Positions 1 through 12,800 of a DNA stretch of 64,000 nucleotides are shown piece after piece; within the stretch, counting starts at the first letter, position 1; every line of letters starts with the position of its first letter. The notes beneath the pieces were generated by a model that saw nothing but the letters and a program-made list of their open reading frames with translations, was not told the origin of the DNA and did not search any database. The DNA lies in contig OW804096.1 in assembly GCA_942159475.1 (NCBI GenBank), positions 113,992,194-114,056,193 on the forward strand, in the 5' to 3' direction. The DNA is from Sthenelais limicola. Taxonomy: Eukaryota; Annelida; Polychaeta; Phyllodocida; Sigalionidae. The translations under genes were made by a program, and so were the position numbers.

Positions 1-1480
1 AGGTGCATTATGAATAGTAGTATGTATCCTAATATTACTATACTATAAACTAGTATAAAAAGCATGTAAATATTACTACAATGATGTTCAAGAAATCAAT
101 AATGTATGCACACGGTCACTTACATAGTAACTGAGCTACCCAGATTCACAATATCATAGAGTTACTGATTTCAAAATTATTTCCCAAAATTTCGCATAAA
201 TGTGGCCCAAGACATTGGTTATATTGCATAAAAAATCAATATGAAATGAGCCCTTCTAAATTTTGCTTGTTTTGTAGTCTTATGACGAAGGATTAGTGGA
301 TAGACTATAATTATAAGCGAAAACTATGTATACGCATGTTGATGCGAATGATACTTTTTATGCTTTCTGTACTGTGTTGTGGAAATGGCTATACGCATCT
401 TTTATAAATGGTGCTGTATATACTAGAATATATTGCGCCCCGTTTGTTATTAAGTAGATTCGCCATATCAAGTTAAACAAAACTAGAAATCCGAGCTTTT
501 AAAATGTTGAAGTAGTACCATTTGGCAATAGCCCTATGAATCACATTGAAAGGGGTCACATTTTACAAAGGATATACTGAAATAAGTCTGTGCCATACAA
601 TGTGAGTGAGCGGACTTGTAAACTTGTGTTGGACGCTGTAAAATAATCGCTTAGTATTACACTCTGGCCACTCTTAACTTTTATACATAAATCGGGTGTA
701 GTGAAAGATATATTGACCTTGGACAAAGCATATATAACCTCCTATTTAATTATTTAATCAGCAGATCCTCTGTTCACGGAGGCAACACCACCTTCCATAT
801 TTGCGACAAATTAGTGCAATTCATGTTAATAATTCCAAATGCTTAAAAGGAAGAAATTGAATCGCCGTGTAATATTCCTTTTTATTCAGACTTTGTAGTT
901 TCGTAAAGATGGCCATACCCTCTTGAATATGCAATTGGTAACTTTAAATTTCGCTGCTTACACCTCTGATGTGGGTCTCGTAAAGGGGAGATGATTAGAA
1001 GAAACGATATCAATTTCGCCCCTAATTCAATTCTTGATGAAAATCTTTCCTCCGCTGCTTACGCTGGTAGCAGCGAGATCGCTTTAAGCATGCAGCAATT
1101 AAGAACACAACACAGAATATTTTTTTCATTCTTTCTAAATATTTGCTGTTTAATCCTACCGTATCCCCCACGGCTGGATTCCCTACGCCCGAGTGCTTAT
1201 GAACTTAAATTCTGCTTTGTGCAAATGCATGAAAGTACGTCAACATACCAGGGAACATTGTGAATGCACTCAGTCACATTATTGTTTTCCTATTCATTGT
1301 GCATTATGGATGACATCGATGTCCACCATCCATTTAGATAACGATTTATGTAGTGCTTGAGTGTATTTCTCTGATTTGATTTAAGTCAACAGAAGATCAT
1401 GCGCATGAACAGCCGTTAAAAATCAAGTGAACTGATATAATATTCTAATTTATATTATCATCTATATAGCCATCAAGTAA
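1..1480. other. Gene-less AT-rich stretch
   Basis: No exon with recognisable homology and no clear repeat structure was seen. The longest open frame (about 90 codons from position 991) has no familiar motif and looks like chance. Confidence 0.5.
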
Positions 1481-1485
1481 AGCTA

Positions 1486-1745
1486 TGACTCCACTGGATT
1501 GCTTGTATCTGTGTTCATGGCTCGTTCTTGCTTCGCTTCTTTATAGCATGCTTTTCATTCGCTCTTTATCCGCTAACGTTAATATTTTAAGCACAAGACA
1601 ACTTTTTTAAAGCGTATGGGAAGTGCAGTAACCAATCCCATTGGACCGCTCTGGTTTCGCTATAACTTCGCTTGTTATGCGCTCGGGAAAAATAAAAGAG
1701 TGGAACATGAGTGCATCAAAAAAGCGATCCAGTGGAATGAGACCT
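1486..1745 (-). mobile_element. Inverted-repeat (MITE-like) element, family A copy 1
   Basis: The segment begins CCACTGGATTGCTT (1491-1504) and ends AAAGCGATCCAGTGG (1721-1735), imperfect terminal inverted repeats. Its interior, read on the minus strand, matches the interior of the copies at 4.4 and 4.9 kb: a run through CCGAGCGCATAACAAGCGAA and AACCAGAGCGGT, so this copy is inverted relative to them. It has no coding capacity and is shorter than the others (about 260 versus 430 bp), so it is either internally deleted or an older copy. The family is presumably a non-autonomous DNA transposon; the superfamily is not determined. Confidence 0.75.
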
Positions 1746-2944
1746 TTAAGTTTTTTTTATTCCTCTATCCTCACTACACTGTTCATGGCCATAAAAAGGT
1801 GGGGTTTTCCACACGGACATAGGTTTCCTCGTAGCCAATTAGGATCAACGCAAGGAATTTGGTCATTTGGTGTCAGCCGTAAATCATTGTGAACATCAGT
1901 CAGGTTGATCACCTCTTCTTTTCTGTGATCTATGGCACTAGGTTTGCCTACCCTGCTATCAGATGGGGGATAAATGACATATATATGGATCCTAGTTCTC
2001 TATTATACCGCCCTTTACTCCACCCCTTGTCACATGAAAACTTAAGAACGACATGCAGTGCAAGTTTAGATTGTACCCTGTTTATGGAATTGAACCAACA
2101 AACTGCTGATACAGGAGTTTATTTGTGATTCTCCAGTTGCAGTCACAGTAGAGACAATGAAATACAGTTTAGTGAGATATCTTTGCAATGTTCCGCTTTT
2201 TCACGATCGCGCAAGTAATTCCACTGATAATTTCGACTTACAGGCTTTATCATGAATTGGGAGATACAAAAAAAGGCGCAAGAGGTGCAGAGGTTAATCT
2301 ACCAGAAACATTGATATTTAAACAATTTTTATATCTTTTACTTGTTGACGATCCTTGGTGAGGGTATGGTAATGCATATACAGGTATATATGCTTTTATT
2401 GTATACAATAATAGTACCTGGAGATTGTGATATAGAAAATATGTTTTTGCATGTTGTTCAGTAAGGCGGCTGCGGTGTGTACGCAAAAGAAACTAACGAG
2501 AAAATCAGGCCGTAATAGTAATTCTTTGTAAGGCGCTACTTTTTAACCTCTTAGTCGCTGTCTCAGGTTTGTCCTCCGGCTACAGAATATGTATCACATT
2601 TTCCCCCAAGAAAGTGTTTTTATGTAATGTATTGTTCCTCTTTAGTTCAGTGAGATAGATCTGATACTCTGATAATCATAGAACTCGCTTCTGGTATTAA
2701 AGATGATCAATGACTATTCTATAGCTATTTGTCTCTTGAAGGCTCTAGATGTTCGTTGGAATGTTCCTTCAGTCATAATATGGTGGTTGCGTAATATGTG
2801 AGAGGTCTTCATATCTAAAAAAAAAGATATTTATTGCGACCAACTGTGCTTCTGTTTACATGTATTATATTATACTCTGCTATGTACTAACGTCACGATT
2901 CTCATCAAAGGTCTCTCACTAACTGAATGAAACTGAATTATGTC
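1746..2944. other. Gene-less stretch
   Basis: Nothing beyond short chance open frames was seen; no homology recognised and no strong repeat. Confidence 0.45.
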
Positions 2945-3030
2945 GGTCGTACCATAGGATTTCGATCTCTCCTGGCTCACATTACGTCTGTTTCAGGGGC
3001 ACTGGACCCCTTAGCCACTCTGTTCTTAAC
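2945..3030 (-). repeat. tRNA-derived SINE-like head
   Basis: On the minus strand an A-box-like GTGGCTAAGGGG (plus-strand 3007-3018) is followed about 50 nt later by a B-box-like GATCGAAATCC (plus-strand 2957-2967). That spacing fits a tRNA of the Leu/Ser type with a long variable arm. The B-box departs from the usual GGTTCGANTCC at two places and no full cloverleaf could be drawn, so this is read as a SINE fragment and not a working tRNA. It resembles the tRNA-like head at 45.57 kb in its A-box (GTGGCTAAG). Confidence 0.5.
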
Positions 3031-3113
3031 CAAGGCCTCATTAATAGGCTTGGTTTGACTTTGTTCGAGTCATCTTTCCCTCCAAAAAGAACCTTGTGTT
3101 ACGGCCATTATTA

Positions 3114-3148
3114 TGTACAAGGCTAACACAATGTGTTAGCCTTGTACA
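3114..3148. repeat. Perfect 35-nt palindrome
   Basis: Two 17-nt arms, TGTACAAGGCTAACACA (3114-3130) and its exact reverse complement (3132-3148), are separated by a single A. No coding context. It may be a fold-back remnant, two transposon ends joined, or a cruciform-forming site. Confidence 0.9.
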
Positions 3149-4422
3149 AATCTAGATTTTACGCCATCGTTATGGAGAAGAGAGAGGCTATACGTTATAA
3201 ATACTGGTCACTACAAATGGCAGCTTGACACTATACTGCATCTGATTCAGTCCAGACCTTACCATTGTAGAGGGTGGTCATTACACTCCGTATACTATGC
3301 CCTTGTCAATTGGTGAGATCCATATGAGTGTCAAGATGATATTTGCCTTGCTATCGCGTTGGATAATGAATATTGGTCTCGTCAATGGGTTGGTCATCAT
3401 AAAAACCCATTCCTGGAAGGCACTTATAATTGGATATATGACCTTGAGCATTCGTCTCAATCTTGTCCCTTGATTATCGGAAATCTGACTGCTCGGGGCA
3501 ATCATTAAAATAGTGTCCTTGTTCTGTATTATCGAGTGTTTAAACAGGCCCTGTGTCAATAAGGCTAGATACTGATGGTGCTAACGTGAACATGAGCCCT
3601 GGGGTTAATGAACTACACCCCCACAAGACGCGATCAGGCGCGTTATTTTTAATTCTTGATGAGACTAAATCTTTCCTTTAAAGAGATAAACTTTCAACTG
3701 AAAAAAAACCTGAAAATAACATTTTGTTTAAACTTTGCCTCGTGAAAGAACAAGGTTATGTGAATTCAAAAAGCCAATAAAAACAATATGTCACCGGGTT
3801 AGTTTTCATTTTAGGGAGCCCTGAAATTTATGGTTGATTACTATAGAAGTCTATGAGAAAAGGACAATTTCTTTCATTTTTTCAGTATAAAAAAAAATTG
3901 AAAATAACTTTTTCCTGAAGATCTCTATAGACATAGCTAACATATTGCTTTACCTTTTCAAGCAATAAAAAATGGGGGTCATCAACTTTTTAAAAAAGTT
4001 ATTCAACTGAACCTGCATCCCGATGAGTTAAAAACAGGAATATTGAAGATTTTCAATGCTAAATAATATCTTTCAAAATATGTTGATACCCTGTTCTTTC
4101 ATGCATGAGGGTAAACCTGTATAGTGGCTATGTTAAGAAGACATTCCAACTGAAAAATGTTATTTGTCTGTCTGAAATCATGGAAAAACTGAGAAAATAT
4201 CCATTTTCCCCACATACTTCAATACTAAACTTTGGTGGTCTCTAGAATGAAAAAAAATATGCTGAGATCCATTTTTTTTTCTCTTTTTGTTATCCCCCAA
4301 CCATGTTCTTTCTCAAGACTAAGTTTGAAAAAATTATTGTCACTCCTTATTTTTCATGCATTAGTTCCTTGAACTCCCGCCTGCAGCAGTGCATATGACA
4401 GAGGTTTATCTCTTTAAGCTGT
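3149..4422. other. Gene-less stretch
   Basis: AT-rich sequence with several A-runs near 3,700-4,300 and no recognised exon. Nothing else was seen. Confidence 0.45.
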
Positions 4423-4852
4423 GATTCCACTGGATCACTCTTTTGGTCCGCTCTTCATCCGCTCTTTTATTTTCCCAGAGCGCCTAACAAGCGAATTCAG
4501 AGTGAAACCAGAGCGGTGTAGTAGAATCGGTAACTGCACTTTCTATGCGCTCTTAAAAACTTTGCGCTTCTTTGGAAGAACTTAGGATGTTCCACTAATA
4601 TCTGACATGTTTGATTTGAGTGCAGCAACATGCCATTCTTTCCGCATCTTTTGGTAGCGGTCTAATAGGGCAGTGAGAGCGGACCAACGCAATTGCTATT
4701 GATTTCGTAAGGAAACAAGCGAACCAGTAGAATCGCTCTGCTCTTGTATTGCGCTAAAAATAAAAGTGGATGAAGAGCAAAAGAAATGCACATTATGAAT
4801 TAGCGGAGCAAGAGCAAGCCATGAGGGCATATACAAGCGATCCAGTGGAATC
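4423..4852 (+). mobile_element. MITE family A copy 2
   Basis: Terminal inverted repeats GATTCCACTGGATCACT (4423-4439) and AGCGATCCAGTGGAATC (4836-4852) match at 16 of 17 positions. The interior is non-coding and nearly identical to the next copy, which starts only 15 bp further on in the same orientation. The ~430-bp length, lack of an ORF and paired ends are typical of a miniature inverted-repeat element. Confidence 0.85.
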
Positions 4853-4867
4853 AAACTTTTAGGCTGC

Positions 4868-5301
4868 GATTCCACTGGCTTGCTCTTTTGGTCCGATCAT
4901 GACCTGCTCTTTTTATTTCCCCAAGTGCCTAACAAGTGAAGACAGAGTGAACCCAGAGCGGTCTAGTAGAATCGGTAACTGCACTTTCTATGCGCTCTTA
5001 AAAACTTTGCGCTTCTTTGGAAGAACTTAGGATGTTCCACTAATATCTGACATGTTTGATTTGAGTGCAGCAACATGCCATTCTTTCCGCATCTTTTAGT
5101 AGTGGTCTAAGAGCCCAGTGAGAGTGGACCAAGGAAGTTGCTATTGATTTCATAAGGAAACAAGCAAACCAGTAGAATTGCTCTGCACTTGTCTTGCGCT
5201 AAAAATATTAGGGGATGAAGAGTGAATGACAAGCGCACTATAAACAAGCAAAGCAAGAGCAAGCCATGAGCACATATATATATAAGCGATCCAGTGGAAT
5301 C
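4868..5301 (+). mobile_element. MITE family A copy 3 (tandem with copy 2)
   Basis: Begins GATTCCACTGGCTTGCT (4868-4884) and ends AGCGATCCAGTGGAATC (5285-5301). About 160 bp of interior from TCGGTAACTGCACTTTC onward is almost base-for-base the same as copy 2. The head-to-tail arrangement suggests tandem duplication or a nested insertion. Confidence 0.85.
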
Positions 5302-6501
5302 GCACCTTTAGACGAACATGTCTTTCTATTTCGGCCATTCTTATTTCAGTGAGAATCAGGAAGTAAGCAGTCCTCCTCTCCTTCCACCTTCTTTATTCTA
5401 TGTCTTTTAGACTTTGCTCCAGCGAGCCAGGTATTGTATGAAACATAGCCTTGGATTGAATGATCTAGCACTTAATGTTCATCATTTTTGTTTTGCGAAG
5501 CTGTCTCATGAATACCGGTGTTAATCATTTTTATCCTTACTCCGAATGATGAAAAGTGTTTTGCGATATCATTTGAACACGCCGGCCCATCGTATAACGG
5601 AAATTATACTGAAGATACAGACATTTGCATAAACAAAGTTTTAATAATATTGCAAACCATTGCAGTTTGAATATACTCAGTATTACACGCTAAATGTATT
5701 TGCGCTTCACACATTCGAGAACACCCAAATTAATTTAATATGATATGTGATTTTATACCCGGTATAAGATAAAATAAATAAATACAAGCTCGGGCGACGA
5801 CAATTTATCTATAAATTGGAGAATTTATGTAAGATATTCGTGTGAATATATGTATAATGTTAAATCAACCCACCATACGAAGGTTGGGCCACCCTACCTA
5901 ACAAGGCCTTGTGTATTCGTAGCTAAGGTGATTACCGACAGTGCATTGGCGCGTTTATTGGTTGTCTGGCATTGGCCATGGTTAGACGAAGATTTGTATT
6001 TGTTTTTTTTAGGGGCAATACAAATATCCCGACCTTTATAATTAATGAGTGAAATAATTCAACCTTTGTCGATATTGGAATTTATACAATGATATTTGAT
6101 AGAGAAAATTACAATGAGTTGGTATCGTGTATATTTATACATTAAGAAAGAAAAATAAATAAATATGAGTATAAGATTGGTTTTCTGGCTGTAGGTTATT
6201 TAAAGGGAATTGTGTGAGTGGGAAATAATTATAGTATATAAGAATAAATGGAGGAGTTGGTGTAGAAGGACAATAGAGTGGAGGTTTATGGGAGGGACGA
6301 GTAATGTATGTGTCGTCACAATTTATTGATTCCAAAATTTCCACGAATCCGGAAATTGGTATACCTCCCAGCTGAAACGTATTTTTTGAATCGGACAACT
6401 CAATTGTTGTCTCCCACCGTCTCTGGATATGTGTAATGAATTGTGCAATACAATTGTGATAACAATATAAAAATTAAGACATACTGTGTAATGGTTATTT
6501 A

Positions 6502-6527
6502 CCCCCCCCCCCCCCACACACACACAA
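6502..6527. repeat. Poly-C tract joined to (CA)n microsatellite
   Basis: Fourteen consecutive C residues run directly into a short CA repeat. This is simple sequence, prone to slippage and to assembly length error. Confidence 0.95.
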
Positions 6528-7642
6528 GTTACTGATGCCCCATTAGAAGTTACAAAGCATTGAAGAGTCGACTTGTGTTTTATAATAGTGTATTAGGTAA
6601 CTCCGACTCCGGCTCCCGATTTATTTATGTCTAATAAGACTTCCTATAACTTCGGCGACATTGTAAAAAGTATTAGCACTGCGAATGAACACTGTTCCTA
6701 GCTCTGCGTCATCCATCTATGGGGTGATGACTGGTGGCATATCCTCATATAGGAATTACAGTGCCCTCTTTTTACGCCTTATTGAATCAGGCACAGTTAA
6801 AGAGCAGTTAATCAAGTATGTAACGAGGTATGTAAAGATGAATTGATACTCAAATAGTGTGTTTCACTATTGAATATTGCAGTCCATTAAATCTGGTATC
6901 TGCCAGTCCTCGCTACATTGAGAAGGCGTCGAGTATGTGGTAATTTCATATCTTGACATTTTTCCATACAAGCATTGACTCGATAAAAACTATCCAGTAT
7001 GCTTAATAGAATTATTCGCAGCGAGGGGTAGAGAAAAAGGATGCGTCATTATGTTAAGAGATCTAAATGTCTGTGTTGATAAGGAATTCTAACAGTCTTC
7101 GCGAGAATGCATACAATAGAAATGAATCTCTATATTATATAGAGCGCTTTATAAACTCCCTTTCCTTTGTTCCAGTTTAACGTTTTATGTCTGCGTTCGA
7201 TCAAAATGCAATTTATTCTTACGTTCTAGTCACTTTTGTGTTGAATGTTGAATACTTATATATATATAACAATGCGTTTTAAAACCACCATTCAATTAAA
7301 TCCTAGAACTGGAGCAATTAAGAGTGGAAATAGGTCGCACCCTTCGTTCTGTAGTTGGTCGGTAATTTGGATTTGTATGTAAAATTCTCAAAGATTAAAT
7401 CACTTGCTGAATCCTCACGGAACATTTCTCCTGGTACAATTGATAAATAAGAGCTGTGCTATATATCTGGGAACGCGTTCATTATGCTTACATATACCCA
7501 AATAAGTCGATGGAGCTTGTTTAAAATAATGTAATTGGCGACAACGAAACAGTTAAAGAATTGTCTATTAATCACCATGTTATCAATTATCGATGGAAAT
7601 ATACTTGGGGACCAATAGTAAGTCTTCTCAAACGGGTATATA

Positions 7643-7660
7643 TGTGTGTGTGTGTGTGTG
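7643..7660. repeat. (TG)n microsatellite
   Basis: About nine TG units preceded by a short TATA run and followed by CGTGGG. Confidence 0.95.
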
Positions 7661-9230
7661 CGTGGGTTTTACTTCGTATCAAGGGATATCCTTTGCCTAG
7701 GGAAAATCCCCAAAATTAAGCCTATGAGACAAAACTATTTTAATAGAAGTGTTCATTCACACTTGGTCATTGCCTGCCTATTTTCTTTTCGAACTAAGGC
7801 TTCCATGCGAATGTAATTCTAATAGATGGGAAGACACCTGATTCTTCAGGTCGTCCCATTGGAGTCTTTTTGTTTGAGCTGAGGTTTGACCTGATTAATG
7901 TTGGCTTCCCCGGAAAAGATGATCACCGCGAGGATCGAATGACACGAGCTCCTCCTACACGAATGCTGGCTCTCTGGCTGCTCGGAGCACCGGAATGAAT
8001 CATTAGCCATAAAGGCCATTACACATCTATTTATTCATATCAACTGCCCATATTCACAGACAAAGTTAATGAATAAAACTGGCTCCTGTTATTTGCTCTT
8101 TACCATGGTCACTTAGCACCAGCTACTGCATGAACGGGATGGCTTTGAAGAAGGATGTGCTCTCTTAAAAGGCAAACGCTACTATCTAGTAGAAAATGAA
8201 AATAAATGTCATTTTTCTGAAACTTTGGGATTTGATTCTTGAAGTATTTCTGGTCATAAAAATGGGAAAAAATCAGTGGATCACCGTGCTCATTTTTGAA
8301 TTACCGTCCTTCAAAGTTTGGTATCTCAAAATAACCAATGAGAGCCAAAAGGGGAGCTCATTTTGCAGTCCTCCGATTTCATAGTTCATATTTGCTATTC
8401 ATATTCACACAATTTAAGTAAAGCTAACAGTTTTGGAAAGAGTGGGACGAATCTATCACCCTCCGCTCCCTTCAGTACTGCTACCATGTAATGAGAGTTA
8501 GAACTCTCACTTGGCGACGGTCCGTTCAACCTCGCTACGGTCTATGACGTCATAGACAGGTGCACAGGTATCCAGGTGTGATGTCAGAGACACACCTGGA
8601 AATTACACCCAAATTATTTTTACATAATAATAATGGATGTAGGCCCTATTTTTTCCAACTTTGTGTAATTGATGACCCAAAAATAGTCTTGTTTATTTTG
8701 GTGTTGTTAGCCTAGTTACATAGCTAAGTGTCAAACAGGTTGAGAGGGCCCCTTCCACCATCACTGATGGTGTTTGGCACTACATGGTTTCACCCCTTTG
8801 ATGGGCTCATCAGGCAGATCAGGGATCAAATGAGGAATTCAAATCCCAATTTGATTAAACAACAGAATAATTATGATAAATAATTAATCAGATTCGGTGA
8901 TTAATTACATATATACATATGAATACATAAATGTGGTGTGGTTTATTACACTAGTGTAATGAACTCAGGGGATGCCAAGATTGGTGTCCTGACCAATCAA
9001 TGATAATGTGGCCCTCTAATATAAGCATGACCCATCTTTTGGTTCACTTCGGTGTATTCATGATGGATAAGAGAGGAGGGTGGTCCACATTGTCAACAAT
9101 AAACTTATGGGTCCATCCGGGGGGTCTCCTGTGGAGATAGATGTCGGGCTGTCAATAGGTGATAAAAATGTGTTTAAAAAAAAGTTTTGGAAAGAGTATT
9201 ATTTCTCTTGGGTACACAATTTATGCATTT

Positions 9231-9860
9231 GATAGGACACTAAAAACACTTCCATCGGACATCTTCTCAATGACCTTGGTCTAGGTCAAGGTCACCATAT
9301 CCAAGGTCAAACATCAAATTTTCGTTTAAGTTTTAGTAATAGATATGTGCATCTCTGTAACAATTTATTCCTAGGCTACATACTTGAAGCATGTAATAGG
9401 GCTCTAAGAGCCCTTCCATGAGACTTCTTGTCAATCTCATATGTCAAGGTTAAGGTCACAATTTTCAAGGTCGAACATCAAATTTTTGGCAAATTGAAGA
9501 TTTAGGTATGTATCTCTGGAACTATTTATCTGTAGGATGCACAATTTAATCATGGGATAGGGCTCTGAGAGCCCTTCCATTAGATATATTGTCAATGGCC
9601 TTGGTCAAGTTCAAGGTCATAATTTTCAAGGTCAAACATGAAATTTTGGTCCAAATTGTTGTATTAGGTAAGTATCTCCGGAACTATTTGTCTCTAGATT
9701 ACACAATATAATCATATGACAGGGCTCTAAAAGGCCTTTCGTTAGATATCCTGTCAGTAACCTTAGTCACGGTCAAGGTAACCATTTCCAAGGTCAAACC
9801 TGAAATTTTGGTCTAATTTTTAATACTAGGCATGTTTCAGTTACCACTGTATCTTCAGAT
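9231..9860. repeat. Tandem repeat of about four ~162-bp units
   Basis: Units restart near 9231, 9398, 9559 and 9721 with a phrase like AGGGCTCTAAGAGCCCTTCC (diverged in the first and last). Each then reads through a paired AAGGTCA motif, an ATCAAATTTT-like stretch and a CTCTGGAACTATTTATC-like stretch. Identity between units is moderate, so the array is old. There is no open frame through it. The paired TCAAGGTCA-like motifs are treated separately as a finding. Confidence 0.85.
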
Positions 9861-12800
9861 TCCAAGAATTGAACATGTGACTTACTAGATATTGTTCCCT
9901 TAATCAAGAGCTCTGTATTGGTAACAATATGGGGGATATACATAATATATTTATATATAAAGCAACTTAGACAGTATAGCAGGGGGTGGGGGTGGGTTAT
10001 TCGTGTGGTCCTATAGCACGACCCGTCTTCCCATGAGGCCACCAGTGGCATCTCCTTAGTGGACACTGGGTCTAATAGTAGTCATGGAGCAACATAATTT
10101 TATATATATATATGTGAAAGCAGATGTCATGTATAGCAAGCAAACGTCACCATGGCCGCCAATGCTGAAACGTTGGACCAAAAATATTTATATTTTTTAT
10201 TTTACTTTATTTTGGGTCAGTAGGGACTCATTAATTATTTTTTGGTCGAAAACTTGGGAAAAAATAATTTTATTTTAGGTCTCATGTCCAGTAGATCCAA
10301 AGATTTTCTGCCAATTTCCGACAATGGTGTCTATGCAAAAAAAAATAGAATCAGCCAAAGTTAGTAAAATATGCCGATTATCAGTGCTGAACTGTAAATG
10401 AAATTTTAAATATGGGGTAACCATGGCCTGTGTGTTGGTGTGAAAATGAGACTTGATGAACGGTGGCGATTCACACAAAATGGAGATGTATATTGTTTTT
10501 TTGCAAAACCTTTAATATTAGTTTCTTTTCACAGGGATAAGCAAATCGTTGTGAATTTCTAGTAAAACATATTTCAGGGTAGAATGAAGTTTTAGATATA
10601 AATCATCACATGAAACCTGTCTTTACATGCTGTACTATAATAGAACAACACAGTAGATTTTATGCAATAATGTATTTATGATTTGCGTATGTTTCCTGTT
10701 TTGGAACATCATAAAGAGGGGATATTTCCTCACAAATTTAGAACAACCATACAAGTGAAGTGACAAACACAAGGAAGGCATCCCTTACTCATCCTTTTCC
10801 TATGTCTCAGAGACCTCCAAACAACAGCTAAACTTTGGGAGCCTCATTCTTGGATACTGACACCAATGGCGGATGGGTACTAATTGATATATTATATATT
10901 TATGTTACTAGGATTAGGGCCGAGGAACACTTCGCCGTACTAATATGCCCATCGTGGATGGAGCTAAAACTGAGTTCTACTTTGTAACCTTTGGTAAATT
11001 TTAATTCTCAACGTTTGAAAAAAAGAAGAATTTAATGAAGAACAAAATGATCTACTTGATCAAGTGATTGATATCAATCGATAGGAAATAATGTGCCCTA
11101 AAATTGTCAAATGTCAAAGGTCTTTATCAGGTATTTTGCATTATTGACTGTCCGTGAAACTATGCGCGTTAAAGGGCTATTAGTAATATTCGAACAGAAA
11201 TGGGTTGAGCACCCGTTACCTTGTTTCCTCTCAGCAATAGAAATGGACGGCCATCTATTGGTAAACAACCTGGTAAAACATAATACATGTAAGTCGTGTC
11301 TTGGAATTAATTGATTATTTTCGTTCTGAAAACCTCCATTTAAATGCAATTCATGTTGTCGGTAAAACCTGTTTTTTTCTCATGCATTTATGAACCCGGA
11401 TTGCTTCGTTCTATGGGCTCGTTAAATCTAAGCTGTTAAAGACATCAGGAAGTTTTCATTCAACCTTTAGGACATGAATCAGCTAGGTGCTGCTACTTCG
11501 ACAGGAGATAAAGGAAGCCCTTTATGAGTTAATTTGTCAAAATGTGACAGTGTTCCATCGCTAGGATTGCTTATTTTCTGACTGGGATATTGATGAACCT
11601 CAGTCGAATGTAGCCTGCAATGGAAATTCCTTTTGTATCGGATGCTTGAAAATCTTTCGAGAAATCCTGAAAAGGTGATTTTCCCGGAAACTACCGTTCT
11701 TTGAATAGCCCCTCTCTATTATTCTTCACTTGCTGAGCAGGCACTGTGCCATTGCTAAATATTGAAGCATTATGATTGATATCACCGTCCCTGTCCGGTG
11801 TCAAATTAAAGATTAGCTGAGGTAGATTTTGGGGCATTACCATACCGATGTCCTTTTTTACTTCGTGGCGCTTCTTGTACTAATTATCATGATATTTTCC
11901 CCTGCCTCTCACGTCAAGGCAATTATTATGAGCCTATACATTGCTGGAGCAAACATGGTTAGCCTAGTACAACCCGACTGCCCCAGGTCAATAGCTTCCT
12001 ATCACTACATGACTGCCATTGGGACCTGTGTTATGCCCACCCTTGTTCTCGATAAGCAGAAATAATGAGAAAGTTGCCTTTGCCGTTCTCTTTCTCTTCC
12101 ATATCATAGAATATTATATTGTTACATTGCCATATAGTCTTCTTCCTTTTGCTGTAATGCGTAATGTTAAATGCAATCGACTCCCTTGTTTTCCATCCAT
12201 CCGGTAAATTGTTTAATACGTGTTGGTAACATAATTATAATCTAGAAAACTGTCGTTTGATTTAGAAAACTGTGTTCCGACTTATATCGGGTTTTTTCTG
12301 TGCCGTCCGTTGTCCTTACGAGTAGTGTTGGCTGTTGTTGGTGACTTTTGCCTTTTACACTACCGCCTCCGAATGTATTCAACTGTTGCTGGCATGTATA
12401 ATACAGTACTTATTCTATACGAGGACTCAGCAGACATCTAATAAGAACCCACAACTAATCCAATTACTGAATCAGTTATACACCAAACGCACTCTTCTTT
12501 AACCTCCAAACCCAGTCCGTCAGAGCGGAAAATAAAATTAAGCACCTTCACATCTGTCACCTAAAGGGGGAGGGGGCCTAATGCAATATAGGCACCCTCC
12601 TTGGGACGAGCTACCCTGGCCATTTAACTCCGATTCTCTCAGCAGCACTGGCAAAATGGCGCTTTCACCTTGGGCAGTGAATGCCCCCAAGCGTTGTCTT
12701 TTCTTCTTATCTGGGCGAGTGAAATCCTTAAAAAGGAAACCAATCATGCTTTGAAAAGAAACAGCAGATGTTTTCGGACGAAGAATCAATTGGGAGTTGA

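Larger units (their letters stand above)
5302..9230. other. Gene-less stretch with simple repeats
   Basis: No exon recognised. Simple-sequence features are a C14 tract followed by (CA)n at 6502-6527 and a (TG)n run at 7643-7660. A palindromic-rich patch near 8,560-8,960 contains short hairpins such as CACCATCACTGATGGTG and resembles repeat debris, but I could not define its ends. Confidence 0.45.

Noticed and set aside
8833..8880. Start-exon candidate beginning MRNSNPNLIKQQ
   Set aside because: Slight resemblance to the human N-terminus only; it runs into a stop with no usable donor.
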